Below are positions 25,809 to 34,614 of a DNA stretch of 64,000 bases, piece by piece. The stretch is from contig CAVUNO010000017.1 in assembly GCA_963742875.1 (NCBI GenBank), positions 310,001-374,000 of the forward strand. Direction: 5' to 3'. The first letter of the stretch is position 1, and each line of letters begins with the position of its first letter. The notes beneath the pieces were generated by a model. That model searched no databases. It worked only from the letters and a program-made list of their open reading frames with translations, and had not been told where the DNA came from. Both the position numbers and the translations under genes were made by a program. This DNA comes from Bog-532 sp963742875 (GTDB taxonomy: Bacteria > Actinomycetota > Actinomycetes > Streptosporangiales > Streptosporangiaceae).

Positions 25809-26028
25809 CTAGCGGTGCTCATGCCGCTGGTGCATTTGCTCAAGTTGCTGAAGAATCTGGTGGCTCAGCTCGTCCATCTGAGCTGGTGACATTTGCCGGA
25901 CGATGGTGATGGGCGGAGTTTTTCCAGCCCATAAGGTCGTTTACCTCATGCTCCACCGCAACGCCGATCAGGCTCGCGATAATCGTCAGGACGCCCCATT
26001 TAGCTCCCGCGCGTAGCAGATGGGCCAC
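25809..26028 (-). pseudogene. Small one-TM protein split by a frameshift
   Basis: From GTG 26028 the frame reads VAHLLRAGAKWGVLTIIASL, then IGVAVEHEVNDLMG, a membrane-anchor-like start. After NDLMG the natural text continues in the +1 frame as AGKTPPITIVRQMSPAQMDE, then LSHQILQQLEQMHQRHEHR and TAG 25809. The original frame instead runs on as KNSAHHHRPANV. A one-base indel next to an A5 run near 25920-25925 explains this. No family is recognised; the product would be about 73 residues. Confidence 0.5.
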
Positions 26029-26221
26029 CTTGCCAACCGGGGAGCACGTCGTAGCCGCCCTCACCCGCGTACTCGAGGACGGATCACCCCCGCGTGTGCG
26101 GCCCACGGGCCCGCCGCTGGCTGCCCGCGATGAGGCAGCAGTCCTCGCCTGCAGTAGCGCGGCGGGGCTGCTGCCAGTCGCGCTAAGTGGACTTAGCCTA
26201 TTGCGTACTATCCCAAGCAAT

Positions 26222-26257
26222 GGTTACTATCCCGGTAACCGTGTGACTGCCGTCACA
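26222..26257 (+). promoter_or_regulatory. CRP/GlxR-type operator plus a second dyad upstream of the PhaZ-like gene
   Basis: TGTGACTGCCGTCACA (26242-26257) fits the CRP-family consensus TGTGA-N6-TCACA exactly. Next to it GGTTAC (26222-26227) and GTAACC (26235-26240) form another dyad. Both end 38 bp before the ATG at 26296, so regulation by a cAMP-receptor-type protein is likely. Confidence 0.65.
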
Positions 26258-26295
26258 AACGCCGGCAGCCGCGGCGTGTCCGAGGAGGAATGGGC

Positions 26296-27477
26296 ATGCC
26301 TGTCAGGTATGATTATCTGCGCGAAAAGATCATGCAGGTGGGCGGGACGCCGCTGCGTGTCGCGATCCGGCCGGGCACCGGGACGGGGCCTCCGCTGCTG
26401 CTGTGCAACGGCATCGGCATGCGGCTGGAAGCCTTGCAGCCGTTCGTGGATGCACTCGACCCGGCCATCGAGGTGATCCGCTTCGACGCCCCCGGCGTCG
26501 GCGGCTCCCAGCTGCCCAGCCTGCCGTATCGTTTCACCACCCTGGCCCTGCTGCTGCGCGACATGCTGCATGGTCTGGGTCACCAGCAGGCCGACGTGCT
26601 GGGTATCTCCTGGGGAGGCGGGCTGGCTCAGCAGTTCGCGCTGCTCAACCCGCGGCTGTGCCGGCGGCTGATCCTGGTGGCGACCGCAACCGGGCCGCAG
26701 ACGATGGTGCCGCCCAACCCGCTGCCGCTGGTGAAGAACCTCGCCCTGCGCCGCTACGGCGACCTGTGGGGAGGAAGCGCGAAAACCAACCCGGACGCGC
26801 TGACCCGCGCCCTGCACAAGGCGCGGATCAGCCCGCTCAGCATGGGTTACCTGTACCAGAACACCGCCGCGCTAGGGTTCACCACGCTGCCGCTGCTGCC
26901 GCTGATCCGGCAGCGCACCCTGGTGCTGACCGGTGACGATGACCCGATCATCCCGGTGGCCAACGGCCGGATCCTGGCCGCGGGCATCCCGCACGCGACG
27001 CTGCACATCTACCACGGCGGCCACGTCGAGCTGGTGACCCGGCCGGGCCTGCTCACGCCCCTGATCAACGGCTTCCTCGGGGACGAGTTCTGGGATCTGG
27101 CCCACCGGGCCGGCGGGGACCTCATGACGGGCCACCAGGACCAGGCAGCCAGCCCGGACGAGCTGGCCGAGCAGCGGCTCCGGTTCGGCCAGCTGTTCCT
27201 GCGGCACCTGGACGCGCTCGGCCGGCCGTTCCTGCCGGGCGGCCAGCCGGTGATCACCGCGGCGGACTACCTGGAGATGCTGGCGCTCGGCGAAATGCTC
27301 GCCAGCCGCGATCACAGCTGGGCGGCCAACCCGGCCTACTACCGGGACCCGGCCTACCTGCACGGCGCCCTCGCGGCCGGGGCGACATGGGACGAGATCG
27401 CCGCGGCGATCGGTGCGGACCAGGCCGGCGCCCGGCGCCGGTACCGGCAATGGGCTGACGCTCAGCGCACCGGTTAG
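26296..27477 (+). CDS. PhaZ-like alpha/beta hydrolase with an extra C-terminal domain
   Basis: ATG 26296 has GAGGAGG 7 nt upstream; ATG 26290 is too close to it. Residues 1-270 are an alpha/beta hydrolase of the intracellular polyhydroxyalkanoate depolymerase type: LLLCNGIGMRLEALQPFVDA, FDAPGVGGS, GISWGGGLAQQFA (nucleophile Ser about 105), GDDDPIIPVANG and HGGHVELV (catalytic Asp and His). About 110 further residues follow, unusual for the family, containing ITAADYLEMLALGEML and an HTH-like GATWDEIAAAIGADQAGARR. A dyad matching CRP sites lies upstream. It probably degrades medium-chain PHA or a related ester. Confidence 0.85.
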   Translation: MPVRYDYLREKIMQVGGTPLRVAIRPGTGTGPPLLLCNGIGMRLEALQPFVDALDPAIEVIRFDAPGVGGSQLPSLPYRFTTLALLLRDMLHGLGHQQADVLGISWGGGLAQQFALLNPRLCRRLILVATATGPQTMVPPNPLPLVKNLALRRYGDLWGGSAKTNPDALTRALHKARISPLSMGYLYQNTAALGFTTLPLLPLIRQRTLVLTGDDDPIIPVANGRILAAGIPHATLHIYHGGHVELVTRPGLLTPLINGFLGDEFWDLAHRAGGDLMTGHQDQAASPDELAEQRLRFGQLFLRHLDALGRPFLPGGQPVITAADYLEMLALGEMLASRDHSWAANPAYYRDPAYLHGALAAGATWDEIAAAIGADQAGARRRYRQWADAQRTG

Positions 27478-27521
27478 CCGATGTGAGCGGCGGCCCGGAC
27501 GATGACCAGTACGTCGGCCAC

Positions 27522-27568
27522 GATCAAGTGAGCAGCGCGATCAAGTGAGCAGCGCGATCAAGTGAGCA
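27522..27568. repeat. 17-bp tandem repeat, 2.8 copies
   Basis: GATCAAGTGAGCAGCGC occurs at 27522-27538, 27539-27555 and, truncated, 27556-27568. It lies in the 295-bp gap between two convergent genes, where no other signal is seen. Confidence 0.9.
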
Positions 27569-27772
27569 CAAGGTAAGGACTGAACAGACCGGACGAACGG
27601 CACCCGACCGGATCGGCGCCCCTGGGGACTGGCCCCGGGGGCGCTTCCGCGTTCCGGCCCGGGCCGCCGGGCAAGAGACGAACCTACGACCGAATAATGC
27701 ACGACCGGGAATTGCCGGCGGTGGTCGCGGATGGCTTCCCCGCCGTCCGTGCTCCCGTTTACGCCGCGCGGT

Positions 27773-28747
27773 TCAGCCTGCACCGCGGAGCCCGAAGCCC
27801 CAGTTCAGCATGCGCGCGGCGTCCTGTGGGCCGGCGGCCGTGCCGGTGGCGGGGCTGCCCAGCACGGCCCCGATCAGGGTCCGGCCGTTCCTGGTCGCCT
27901 CGAACAGCAGGCAGTGCCCGGCGTCGTCGGTGTACCCGGTCTTGATCCCCATGGCGCCCTGGTACGAGCCGATCAGGTCGTTCGTGTTGTCCCACCAGTA
28001 CGCGTGATGTCCTGGCCCTTTCCGCAGCTGGTAGAACCGCTGGCCCACGATCGAGCGGAAAACCGGGTACCGCATGGCGGCGAGGCCGAGCGTGAGCAGA
28101 TCGGACGGGGTGGAGTAGGTCGAGGTCTTGGTGGGATAGGGCAGTCCGGCCGGCGAGGTGAAATGGGTCTGCGTCATGCCCATCCGGGCCGCGGTGGCGT
28201 TCATCCGCGCGACGAAGGCACCCACTCCGGGACCGTAGGCGTTCGCGAGGGTATAGGCCGCATCCGCCCCCGAAGGCAGCAGCAGCGCCTCCAGCAGCTC
28301 ACCTACCGTGAGCACGTCCCCTGGGTGCAGCGCCGCGCTTTCGCCCCCGTACTTCCAGGCGTAGTTGAACGCGGCCTCCGGCACCGGGACCTCCTGGCCG
28401 AGGTGGCCGCTTTCGAGCACCAGCAGCGCGGTCATCACCTTGGTGACGCTCGCCATCGGCCGTTCGGTGCCCGCCGCGCGGGCCCACAGCACCTGACCGG
28501 TGACCGCGTTGGCCAGCACCGCGCCCTTGGCCTTCACCCCGCGAGGCGCGCTGGTCACCTCGATCGCCGGACTGGCGGGCGAGCGAAGGGGGGATGGGCC
28601 GGCCGCGGGCGTCCGGGCAGCAGCTGTCGCGGTCCGGGTGAGCGCGGGCCGCGGACTTTGGGCCGCGGCCGTGGCCCCACACGCCGCGACAGCGCCGATA
28701 CCGACAGCGACCACGGTCAGCGAAGCGATCCGCGCCCTCAGTCGCAT
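27773..28747 (-). CDS. D-alanyl-D-alanine carboxypeptidase (penicillin-binding protein, S11 type)
   Basis: ATG 28747 (MRLRARIASLTVV) has AGAAAGG upstream and gives a 324-residue exported protein. The signal segment VVAVGIGAVAAC could be a lipoprotein signal. After a Pro/Ala/Thr linker come the serine-transferase motifs: ASVTK (S-x-x-K), LLLPSGADAAYTLA (S-x-N position changed to SGA) and IKTGYT (K-T-G). It trims or remodels peptidoglycan stem peptides outside the membrane. The SxN change is seen in some actinomycete homologues, so the enzyme is not necessarily dead. Confidence 0.88.
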   Translation of the reverse strand: MRLRARIASLTVVAVGIGAVAACGATAAAQSPRPALTRTATAAARTPAAGPSPLRSPASPAIEVTSAPRGVKAKGAVLANAVTGQVLWARAAGTERPMASVTKVMTALLVLESGHLGQEVPVPEAAFNYAWKYGGESAALHPGDVLTVGELLEALLLPSGADAAYTLANAYGPGVGAFVARMNATAARMGMTQTHFTSPAGLPYPTKTSTYSTPSDLLTLGLAAMRYPVFRSIVGQRFYQLRKGPGHHAYWWDNTNDLIGSYQGAMGIKTGYTDDAGHCLLFEATRNGRTLIGAVLGSPATGTAAGPQDAARMLNWGFGLRGAG

Positions 28748-28924
28748 AGAGCCTTTCTTCTTCCGCTCGGGAGAAATGCCGTCGGCCGGCAGGTCCACCA
28801 TCAGAAACGTCCGCCAAGCGCCGCTGGTGCCGCCCGACGCTACCGAACGTGCGCCGAGTCTGCCTATGCGAGTCCCCCCTAGTCGCCACGCTGAACAACA
28901 ACGGCCTTCAGGCCGGAGAGCGCG

Positions 28925-30064
28925 TCAACTGAGCATCTCCCGGGCGATGACGAGTTGCTGGATCTGGCTGGTGCCTTCGTAGATCCGGAACAGCCGTACG
29001 TCGCGGTACAGCCGTTCGACCGGCACGCCGCGGATGTACCCGGAGCCGCCGTGGATCTGGACCGCACGGTCCGCGATCCGGCCGACCGCCTCGCTGGCGA
29101 AATACTTCGCCGCCGACGGTGCGAGCCGCCGGTCGGTGCTCGCGTCGTACTGCAGCGCGGCGTCGAGCACCAGGGCACGGGCCGCGAGGTACTCGGTCTG
29201 CGAGTCGGCCAGCATGGCCTGGACGAGCTGATATTCGCCGATCACGTGGCCGCCCTGCGAGCGTTCCCTGGCGTAGGAGACGCTTTCGTCGATCAGCCTG
29301 GCCGCGACCCCCACGCAGAGCGCCGCGATGATCAGCCGCCCGTGCGCCAGGCTCCGCATGGCCGTGGCGTAACCGGCCTGAACTGCCTCTCCCACCAGTG
29401 CGTCGGCGGGCACCCGGACGCTGGTGAAGGCGACGTCGGCGGTCCAGGCACCCGCCTGGCCCATCTTGTGGTCCCGGGCCGCGACAGCGACCCCTTCGGT
29501 GTGAGCGGGGACGACGAAGACCCCGATGCCCTTGCCGGGCGGCGCCTGCGGGTCGGTGCGGGCGAACACCATGAACACGTCGGCCGCCGGGGCGTTGGTG
29601 ATGTAGCGCTTGAGGCCGTCGATGACCCAGCCGCCGTCCCCCGGCGTCGCCAACGTCGTCAGGCGGCTCGGGTCGGAGCCCGCGTCCGGCTCGGTCAGCG
29701 CGAACGACGCGACCACCTCGCCGGAGGCCAGCCGCGGCAGCCACTGCTTGCGCTGCTGGTCGGTCCCGGCCAGGACGAGGACCTGACCGGCGATCCCGTT
29801 GTTCGTGCCGAACAGTGACCGGAACGCCGGGCAGGTGTAGCCGAGCTCGATGGTCAGCCGCACCTGCTGCTCGACGGACAGGCCCAGGCCGCCGTACTCG
29901 GCCGGGAGGGCGTAACCGTACAGGCCCATCTCCTTAGCCTGCGCGACCAGCCGGGCCGGGATCTCGTCGGACTCGTCGATGCCTGCTTCGGCGGGCATCA
30001 CCTCGCTCCGGATGAAGTCCCGCAGCACATCGAGCAGCTGATCAAACTCCGTCGCGGTCACCAT
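28925..30064 (-). CDS. Acyl-CoA dehydrogenase family flavoenzyme
   Basis: The 379-residue protein has the complete three-domain ACAD layout: LPAEYGGLGLSVEQQ, SFALTEPDAGSDPSRL (flavin/substrate loop), GWVIDGLKRYITNAP, MRSLAHGRLIIAALCVGVAA, and the C-terminal QIHGGSGYIRGVPVERLYRD with RIYEGTSQIQQLVIAREML. The Glu in IYEGT is the usual catalytic base. It oxidises an acyl-CoA at the alpha-beta bond. ATG 30064 has no SD, but GAGACT lies 7 nt upstream, so the mRNA may be leaderless. Confidence 0.92.
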   Translation of the reverse strand: MVTATEFDQLLDVLRDFIRSEVMPAEAGIDESDEIPARLVAQAKEMGLYGYALPAEYGGLGLSVEQQVRLTIELGYTCPAFRSLFGTNNGIAGQVLVLAGTDQQRKQWLPRLASGEVVASFALTEPDAGSDPSRLTTLATPGDGGWVIDGLKRYITNAPAADVFMVFARTDPQAPPGKGIGVFVVPAHTEGVAVAARDHKMGQAGAWTADVAFTSVRVPADALVGEAVQAGYATAMRSLAHGRLIIAALCVGVAARLIDESVSYARERSQGGHVIGEYQLVQAMLADSQTEYLAARALVLDAALQYDASTDRRLAPSAAKYFASEAVGRIADRAVQIHGGSGYIRGVPVERLYRDVRLFRIYEGTSQIQQLVIAREMLS

Positions 30065-30235
30065 GAACCACAGTCTCGGACCAGCGCCGAGCCGCTGTCC
30101 AGTTCGGGTGACGGTGCACCGTCCCGGGCGAAATACGGGTTTCGATCACGCCCTTAGCGCCAACCTGACCGCTGGCCCCAGCCTGCCGGTGCCCTACCAG
30201 GAGATGGCCGGCCTGCGAGGCGCCAAGCCCTTCGA

Positions 30236-31906
30236 ATGCACCGGGACTCCCATTCCTCTCTGATATCCATACGCCGGAGCCGTATGGCTGTGGGCGCTGC
30301 CGGGGCAGTAGCGGCGGCGATGGTACTGGGAATGAGTTCACCGTCCAGCGCGGCACGCACGAGCACTCACGGCGGCACGGCCAGCAGGCCGGCCGTCCAC
30401 GTGACGCCGGCACTTCCGGACTGCGCGTGGCCGGTCGAGACCACGCCGGCCACTTCAAATGTCGCAGCGCCAGACCCGTTCGCCACCTACTGGACCACGC
30501 CTTTCCTGGCCAGTCTGCGTGATTCAATAACCATCAAGGGCTCCTACCCGACGAGCCGCTTCATGTCGTTTGCTGTCTATAACGACTCATTTCAGCTTTT
30601 CACTAATACAGTGCACGGAAAGAGCGTGCTGTCAGACCTTTCTGACTACCAGATCACCGCCAGCCCCGGATCGGGGAACCCGTGGCGCTCGGGCCGGGTG
30701 GGAAAGCACGTGGCATTCACCGTCCGGCTGCGACCGACGGTCACGGCCGCGCAGCAGCATTCCGAAAACGCCATCCCGATGATCGACCAGAACCCGCCCG
30801 CCAGCCCCTCCGGCCCACGCGGGGTGGGGTACGTGATCTTCCGGACGTACGTACCGGCGGGCGGCAATACAAGGGTGCAACTTCCGGCGATCACTGTCAC
30901 ACGCGGCCGACGGAGCACCACCCTGCCGCCATGCCGCCGGACGACCCAATCCCCGGAAAGCAATCACGCAGCATCCGCGGCGATGCTCGCCGCCAAGAGA
31001 CTTCTCACCGCTGGCACCGCTGGCACCGCTGTCCCCCCCGAACTGCAGTACTTCGGCCCGTCGGCCGTATCACAGGGTGGGCTCTTCCCCAACCCGGTCA
31101 ACGCCTATCTCCTGATGGAGTTCACCCCCAGGCAGGGATACGTGGTTGTCACCCACGGCAAAGCCCCGACGAGCCCGACTCAGGCAGGCCGTGGGGCGCC
31201 CGGGGATTCGATCGGGGCGTACCCCGTAGCCTGGATCAGGCCGAAATTCCAGGTTCGCTACTGGTCGATCGCCAACTACCTCAACGCGCCGCCCTACCCG
31301 GTGGTGGAAAACGGCCGGGGCCCCCATGAAGTCTTCGGGGGAACTGCGGACTACCTGACGACACTGCGAGACGGCTACTACACCGTGGTCTCATCGCTCC
31401 CGGCAGACAAGCCATCGCTCGCATCCCTGACGGCCAACGCGGCTACCTGGATCCCCACCTCGGCCGCGCAGCCCGCCGCTGCCGAGTTCCAGCTTCTGCG
31501 GAACATGCTCTCCCAGCAGCGGCTGTACCCGGAAGGATTCACCTTCATCCCGCCTCCCGCCAGCCCATCGGACAGCATCCCGCCGGCCACGGTCCAGCAG
31601 CATATGGGTGCCTACTACCCGCAAACCGCTCAATGCACGGTCCAGACCTTCGAGACCAGCGGCTGGACTGGCTGTCTTCTCCTTGGCCAAACGGCCCGGT
31701 TAGCCGCTCCCCGGAGCACGAACAGCACGATGACGGCGAGGCCGGCGATCAGGGTGCCGATGACCTCCGGGCTGCCCCAGCCGAGCGTGTTCGTGCGGAC
31801 GATGGCCGAGGTGATCCCGAACAGTCCGGCGTTGGCCAGTGCGGCCCCAGGGACGTCCAGGCGCGGGTTCGGCCGCGCTCACTTCAGGGTGGCGCCGGGT
31901 GACTGA
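30236..31906 (+). CDS. Secreted protein of unknown function, 3' end replaced by foreign sequence
   Basis: ATG 30236 gives an N-terminus with arginines (SIRRSRMAVG), a hydrophobic core AVGAAGAVAAAMVLG and SPSSAARTS, a Sec-type or Tat-like signal. The mature part contains DPFATYWTTPFLASLRDSIT, SYPTSRFMSFAVYNDSFQLF, PVAWIRPKFQVRYWSIANYL and DGYYTVVSSLPAD, as in actinobacterial DUF1254/1214-like exported proteins. Natural text ends near CTVQTFETSGWTGC (about 31670). From 31690 the frame reads antisense through an MFS-transporter relic to TGA 31904, so the native C-terminus is lost. Confidence 0.7.
   Translation: MHRDSHSSLISIRRSRMAVGAAGAVAAAMVLGMSSPSSAARTSTHGGTASRPAVHVTPALPDCAWPVETTPATSNVAAPDPFATYWTTPFLASLRDSITIKGSYPTSRFMSFAVYNDSFQLFTNTVHGKSVLSDLSDYQITASPGSGNPWRSGRVGKHVAFTVRLRPTVTAAQQHSENAIPMIDQNPPASPSGPRGVGYVIFRTYVPAGGNTRVQLPAITVTRGRRSTTLPPCRRTTQSPESNHAASAAMLAAKRLLTAGTAGTAVPPELQYFGPSAVSQGGLFPNPVNAYLLMEFTPRQGYVVVTHGKAPTSPTQAGRGAPGDSIGAYPVAWIRPKFQVRYWSIANYLNAPPYPVVENGRGPHEVFGGTADYLTTLRDGYYTVVSSLPADKPSLASLTANAATWIPTSAAQPAAAEFQLLRNMLSQQRLYPEGFTFIPPPASPSDSIPPATVQQHMGAYYPQTAQCTVQTFETSGWTGCLLLGQTARLAAPRSTNSTMTARPAIRVPMTSGLPQPSVFVRTMAEVIPNSPALASAAPGTSRRGFGRAHFRVAPGD
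31694..31866 (-). pseudogene. Fragment of an EmrB/QacA-type (DHA2) MFS permease
   Basis: The minus frame reads PRLDVPGAALANAGLFGITS, then AIVRTNTLGWGSPEVIGTLI, then AGLAVIVLFVLRGAANR. RLD-PGAAL, LGWGSP and the two hydrophobic helices are diagnostic of DHA2 drug-efflux proteins near transmembrane helices 7-8. Only about 58 codons are left. It is fused antisense to the end of the preceding secreted-protein gene. Confidence 0.72.
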
Positions 31907-32072
31907 TATATCACGCTTGGTGACATTAAGGGCCCCGCACAGCCTGTACCGCTGCGTTTCCTATCGTCCGCGCCCAGCTTCCGCCCGGCCGGAAATGCAG
32001 GATTGAATCGCTTTGATCTTGTAGCCTTCGGACGAGCGGCGACGATCCCGCCGGGGAACCGAAGGGAACTGA

Positions 32073-33632
32073 ATGCCCAGGTCACACGGCAGTAGGGCCA
32101 TCGCCGGCAAAGCCGGCTATGCGGTGGCCTGCATGCTCGCCGCGGTGATCCTGATGGTGAGCGGCTTCGCCTATTACATAAGCGGCCAGGTGGCCAGCAT
32201 CGGCGGCTCGGATGTGATCAGCGGGGGACCGCAGACCGGTGCCATGAACATCCTGCTGATGGGCCTGGAAAGCCGCACCGATTATGACGGGAACATCCTG
32301 CCGGCCGATCTCCTCGCCGCCCTGCACGCGGGCAGCGTGCAGGGCGTCGAGAATGGCGTGGGCGGTCAGGACACGAACACCCTGATCCTCATCCACATCT
32401 TCGCGGGCGGGCAGAAGGCGGTCGGCTTCTCCATCCCGCGTGACGACTGGGTGACCTACCCCAGCGCGTACGACGGCCAGTCGCAGGGGAAGATCGACCA
32501 GGCCTACGGCCTGGCCTGGGCACAGAGCCTGAGCCAGACCGCCAATTCCAGCATGAGCCGGAACCAGCGCTACCTGCTGGCCAACGAGGCTGGCCAGGCG
32601 GCCACGATCGCCACCGTCGAGCAGTTGACCGGGGTGCACGTCGACCACTTCGCGGAGGTCAATCTGGCCGGGTTCTACGAGCTCGCGCAGGCCTTCGGCG
32701 GCATCGAGGCGTGCCTGAAGTCGTACAACGGGGGCCAGAATCTGCATGACGCCAACTCCGGCTTCAACCAGCCGCATGCGGGTTACGTGTTCCTGTCGCC
32801 CTCGCAGGCGCTGGCGTTCGTGCGGGAGCGGGACAACCTCCCCAACGGTGACCTGGACCGCACCCACCGGCAGCAGGTCGTCATCGACTACGCGATCTGG
32901 AAGCTTGCGCACGAAGGGATATTCACCGACCTCGGCCAGCTCACGAGCTTGCTCGGCGTGGCGCAGAAATACGTGATCACCGACTCTGGCTGGCAGATAC
33001 TCACGTTCGCCACCGAAATGAAGAGCCTGACCGGGAAGAACCTGACCTTCCAGACGGCGCCGGTCATCACCACCGACGGCCAGGAGGGTGGCCAGACCGT
33101 CAACCTCGTGGATCCGGCCGCGATCAAGCAGGACGTGCAGAACACCTTTTACCCGCCGCCGCCCGTGCAGCAGCCGACGGCGGGCGCATCGACGGGGACG
33201 CCGGCGTCGCTGCCGGCCGGCGCGACGACCGTGGACGTCTACAACGGCGGCGGCACGCCGGGGCTGGCCGGCCAGCTGTCACAGGCGCTGACGTCGGCTG
33301 GCTTCAAGGCGGGCGAGGTCGGCAACATCGCCACCCAGCCGTCCACCCAGGTGCTGTACGGCACGGGAGCGGCGTCGAGCGCGGCCAGGATCGCCGGGTA
33401 TTTCAGCAGAGTGACCGCGGCGGCGGGCAGTTCGGTGGCCGTCGGTCACGTGGAGGTCCTGCTGGGCACGGACGCCACGTCGGTGCCCGCCGGCATCGGC
33501 CCGGCCACCTCGTCATCTTCCCCGGCCAGTGCCCCGTCCGCCAGTCCCACGTCACCGGCGGACAACGGCCAGGCCGGCGCCCCGGTGACGGTGGCCCCGA
33601 ACGCGCCATACGGCATTCCCTGCGTCTACTAA
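32073..33632 (+). CDS. LytR-CpsA-Psr (LCP) family cell-wall ligase with LytR_C domain
   Basis: ATG 32073 follows GAAGGGAA. The 519-residue protein has one N-terminal membrane anchor (AVACMLAAVILMVSGFAYYI) and then the LCP catalytic domain: MNILLMGLESR, GQDTNTLILIHIFA, FSIPRDDWVTYP, KIDQAYG, VDHFAEVNLAGFYELAQAFG and LAFVRERDNLPNGDLDRTHR. The arginine and aspartate residues in these motifs bind polyprenyl pyrophosphate. Residues about 385-470 are a LytR_C module (TTVDVYNGGGTPGLAGQL). LCP enzymes attach arabinogalactan or teichoic-type polymers to peptidoglycan. A Ser/Pro/Ala-rich tail ends it. Confidence 0.93.
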   Translation: MPRSHGSRAIAGKAGYAVACMLAAVILMVSGFAYYISGQVASIGGSDVISGGPQTGAMNILLMGLESRTDYDGNILPADLLAALHAGSVQGVENGVGGQDTNTLILIHIFAGGQKAVGFSIPRDDWVTYPSAYDGQSQGKIDQAYGLAWAQSLSQTANSSMSRNQRYLLANEAGQAATIATVEQLTGVHVDHFAEVNLAGFYELAQAFGGIEACLKSYNGGQNLHDANSGFNQPHAGYVFLSPSQALAFVRERDNLPNGDLDRTHRQQVVIDYAIWKLAHEGIFTDLGQLTSLLGVAQKYVITDSGWQILTFATEMKSLTGKNLTFQTAPVITTDGQEGGQTVNLVDPAAIKQDVQNTFYPPPPVQQPTAGASTGTPASLPAGATTVDVYNGGGTPGLAGQLSQALTSAGFKAGEVGNIATQPSTQVLYGTGAASSAARIAGYFSRVTAAAGSSVAVGHVEVLLGTDATSVPAGIGPATSSSSPASAPSASPTSPADNGQAGAPVTVAPNAPYGIPCVY

Positions 33633-33733
33633 TGCTCAGCCGGCCCTGCTCAGCGGCGGAGGACAGGACGGACGGCGGCGCGGCTGGCCGGTTGGGCTCC
33701 TCTGCTAAGCCTGGTAATCGTATAGTGACTGCC

Positions 33734-34456
33734 ATGCCGGCCGCCCTGCCTACCCCAGACGTGCCGGACGTGCCGGATGTGCCGGTGACCTCGGTGGCCG
33801 GGGCGATAGCCCGCATGGAGGCAATCGGGGCGGCGCTTCCCGCAGCCGATGGGCTCGCATGCTTCAACCGCATGTACCTGGATGTGACCAGCCAGGTGTA
33901 CAGCGAGCTCGGAGAGGGCTTTTGCGCCGACCCCGCGTTCATGACCCAGCTGGACGTGACATTTGCCAACCTGTACTTCGCCGCGGCCGATATGGCAGCC
34001 AACCCGGCGGCTGTGCCGCTGGCCTGGCGGCCGCTGGCGGAGCGGCGCGCCGCGGCGGGAATCGAACCGATCCAGTTCGCGCTGGCGGGCATGAACGCCC
34101 ATATCAACCACGACCTGCCGGTGGCCATGGTCAGCACCTGCACAGCCCTGGCCACCTCACCTGAGGCCGGCCAGCATTTCGCTGACTACCAGAAAGTGGA
34201 CCAGTTGCTGGACGCCGCCGAGCAGTCCATCCGGCAGTCCTTCGAATCCGCCCCCGAGCTGGCCGTTGATCATCATCTGACCGCGGTAGCCACCTTGACC
34301 TGCAACTGGAGTATCAACAGCGCCCGGGACCTGGCGTGGAACAATTCCCTGCTGCTGTGGGCGCTCCGCGATATTCCGTTCGCACGCGGGCTCTTCCTGG
34401 ACGGCCTGGCCGCCTCGACAGCACTCGCCAGCCGGATGCTGCTGGTGGCGGTCTGA
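33734..34456 (+). CDS. DUF5995 family protein
   Basis: ATG 33734 (MPAALPTPDVPD) gives 240 residues. TATAGT at 33721-33726 is 7 nt before the start, which fits a leaderless mRNA; the longer frame from 33632 has no signal. The family pattern is present: GLACFNRMYLDVTSQVYSEL, FMTQLDVTFANLYFAA, PIQFALAGMNAHINHDLPVA, and NWSINSARDLAWNNSLLLWA. The conserved histidines and aspartates (NAHINHDL) suggest a metal-dependent, phospholipase-C-like helical fold, but activity is not known for DUF5995. Confidence 0.88.
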   Translation: MPAALPTPDVPDVPDVPVTSVAGAIARMEAIGAALPAADGLACFNRMYLDVTSQVYSELGEGFCADPAFMTQLDVTFANLYFAAADMAANPAAVPLAWRPLAERRAAAGIEPIQFALAGMNAHINHDLPVAMVSTCTALATSPEAGQHFADYQKVDQLLDAAEQSIRQSFESAPELAVDHHLTAVATLTCNWSINSARDLAWNNSLLLWALRDIPFARGLFLDGLAASTALASRMLLVAV

Positions 34457-34614
34457 AACCGCCCCGGCGGGAGCACTCCTGCTCAACGGGGGACTCCCGG
34501 CGCCGCCCGTTCCGGAAACCGGTGACCGAACCCTTGCAGGGCGCAGGCCCCGTCCCTCAGGGCGGGGAGAAGCCAACGTTCTCCGGTACCGGAAATTGCT
34601 GTCAGAATAATCCG

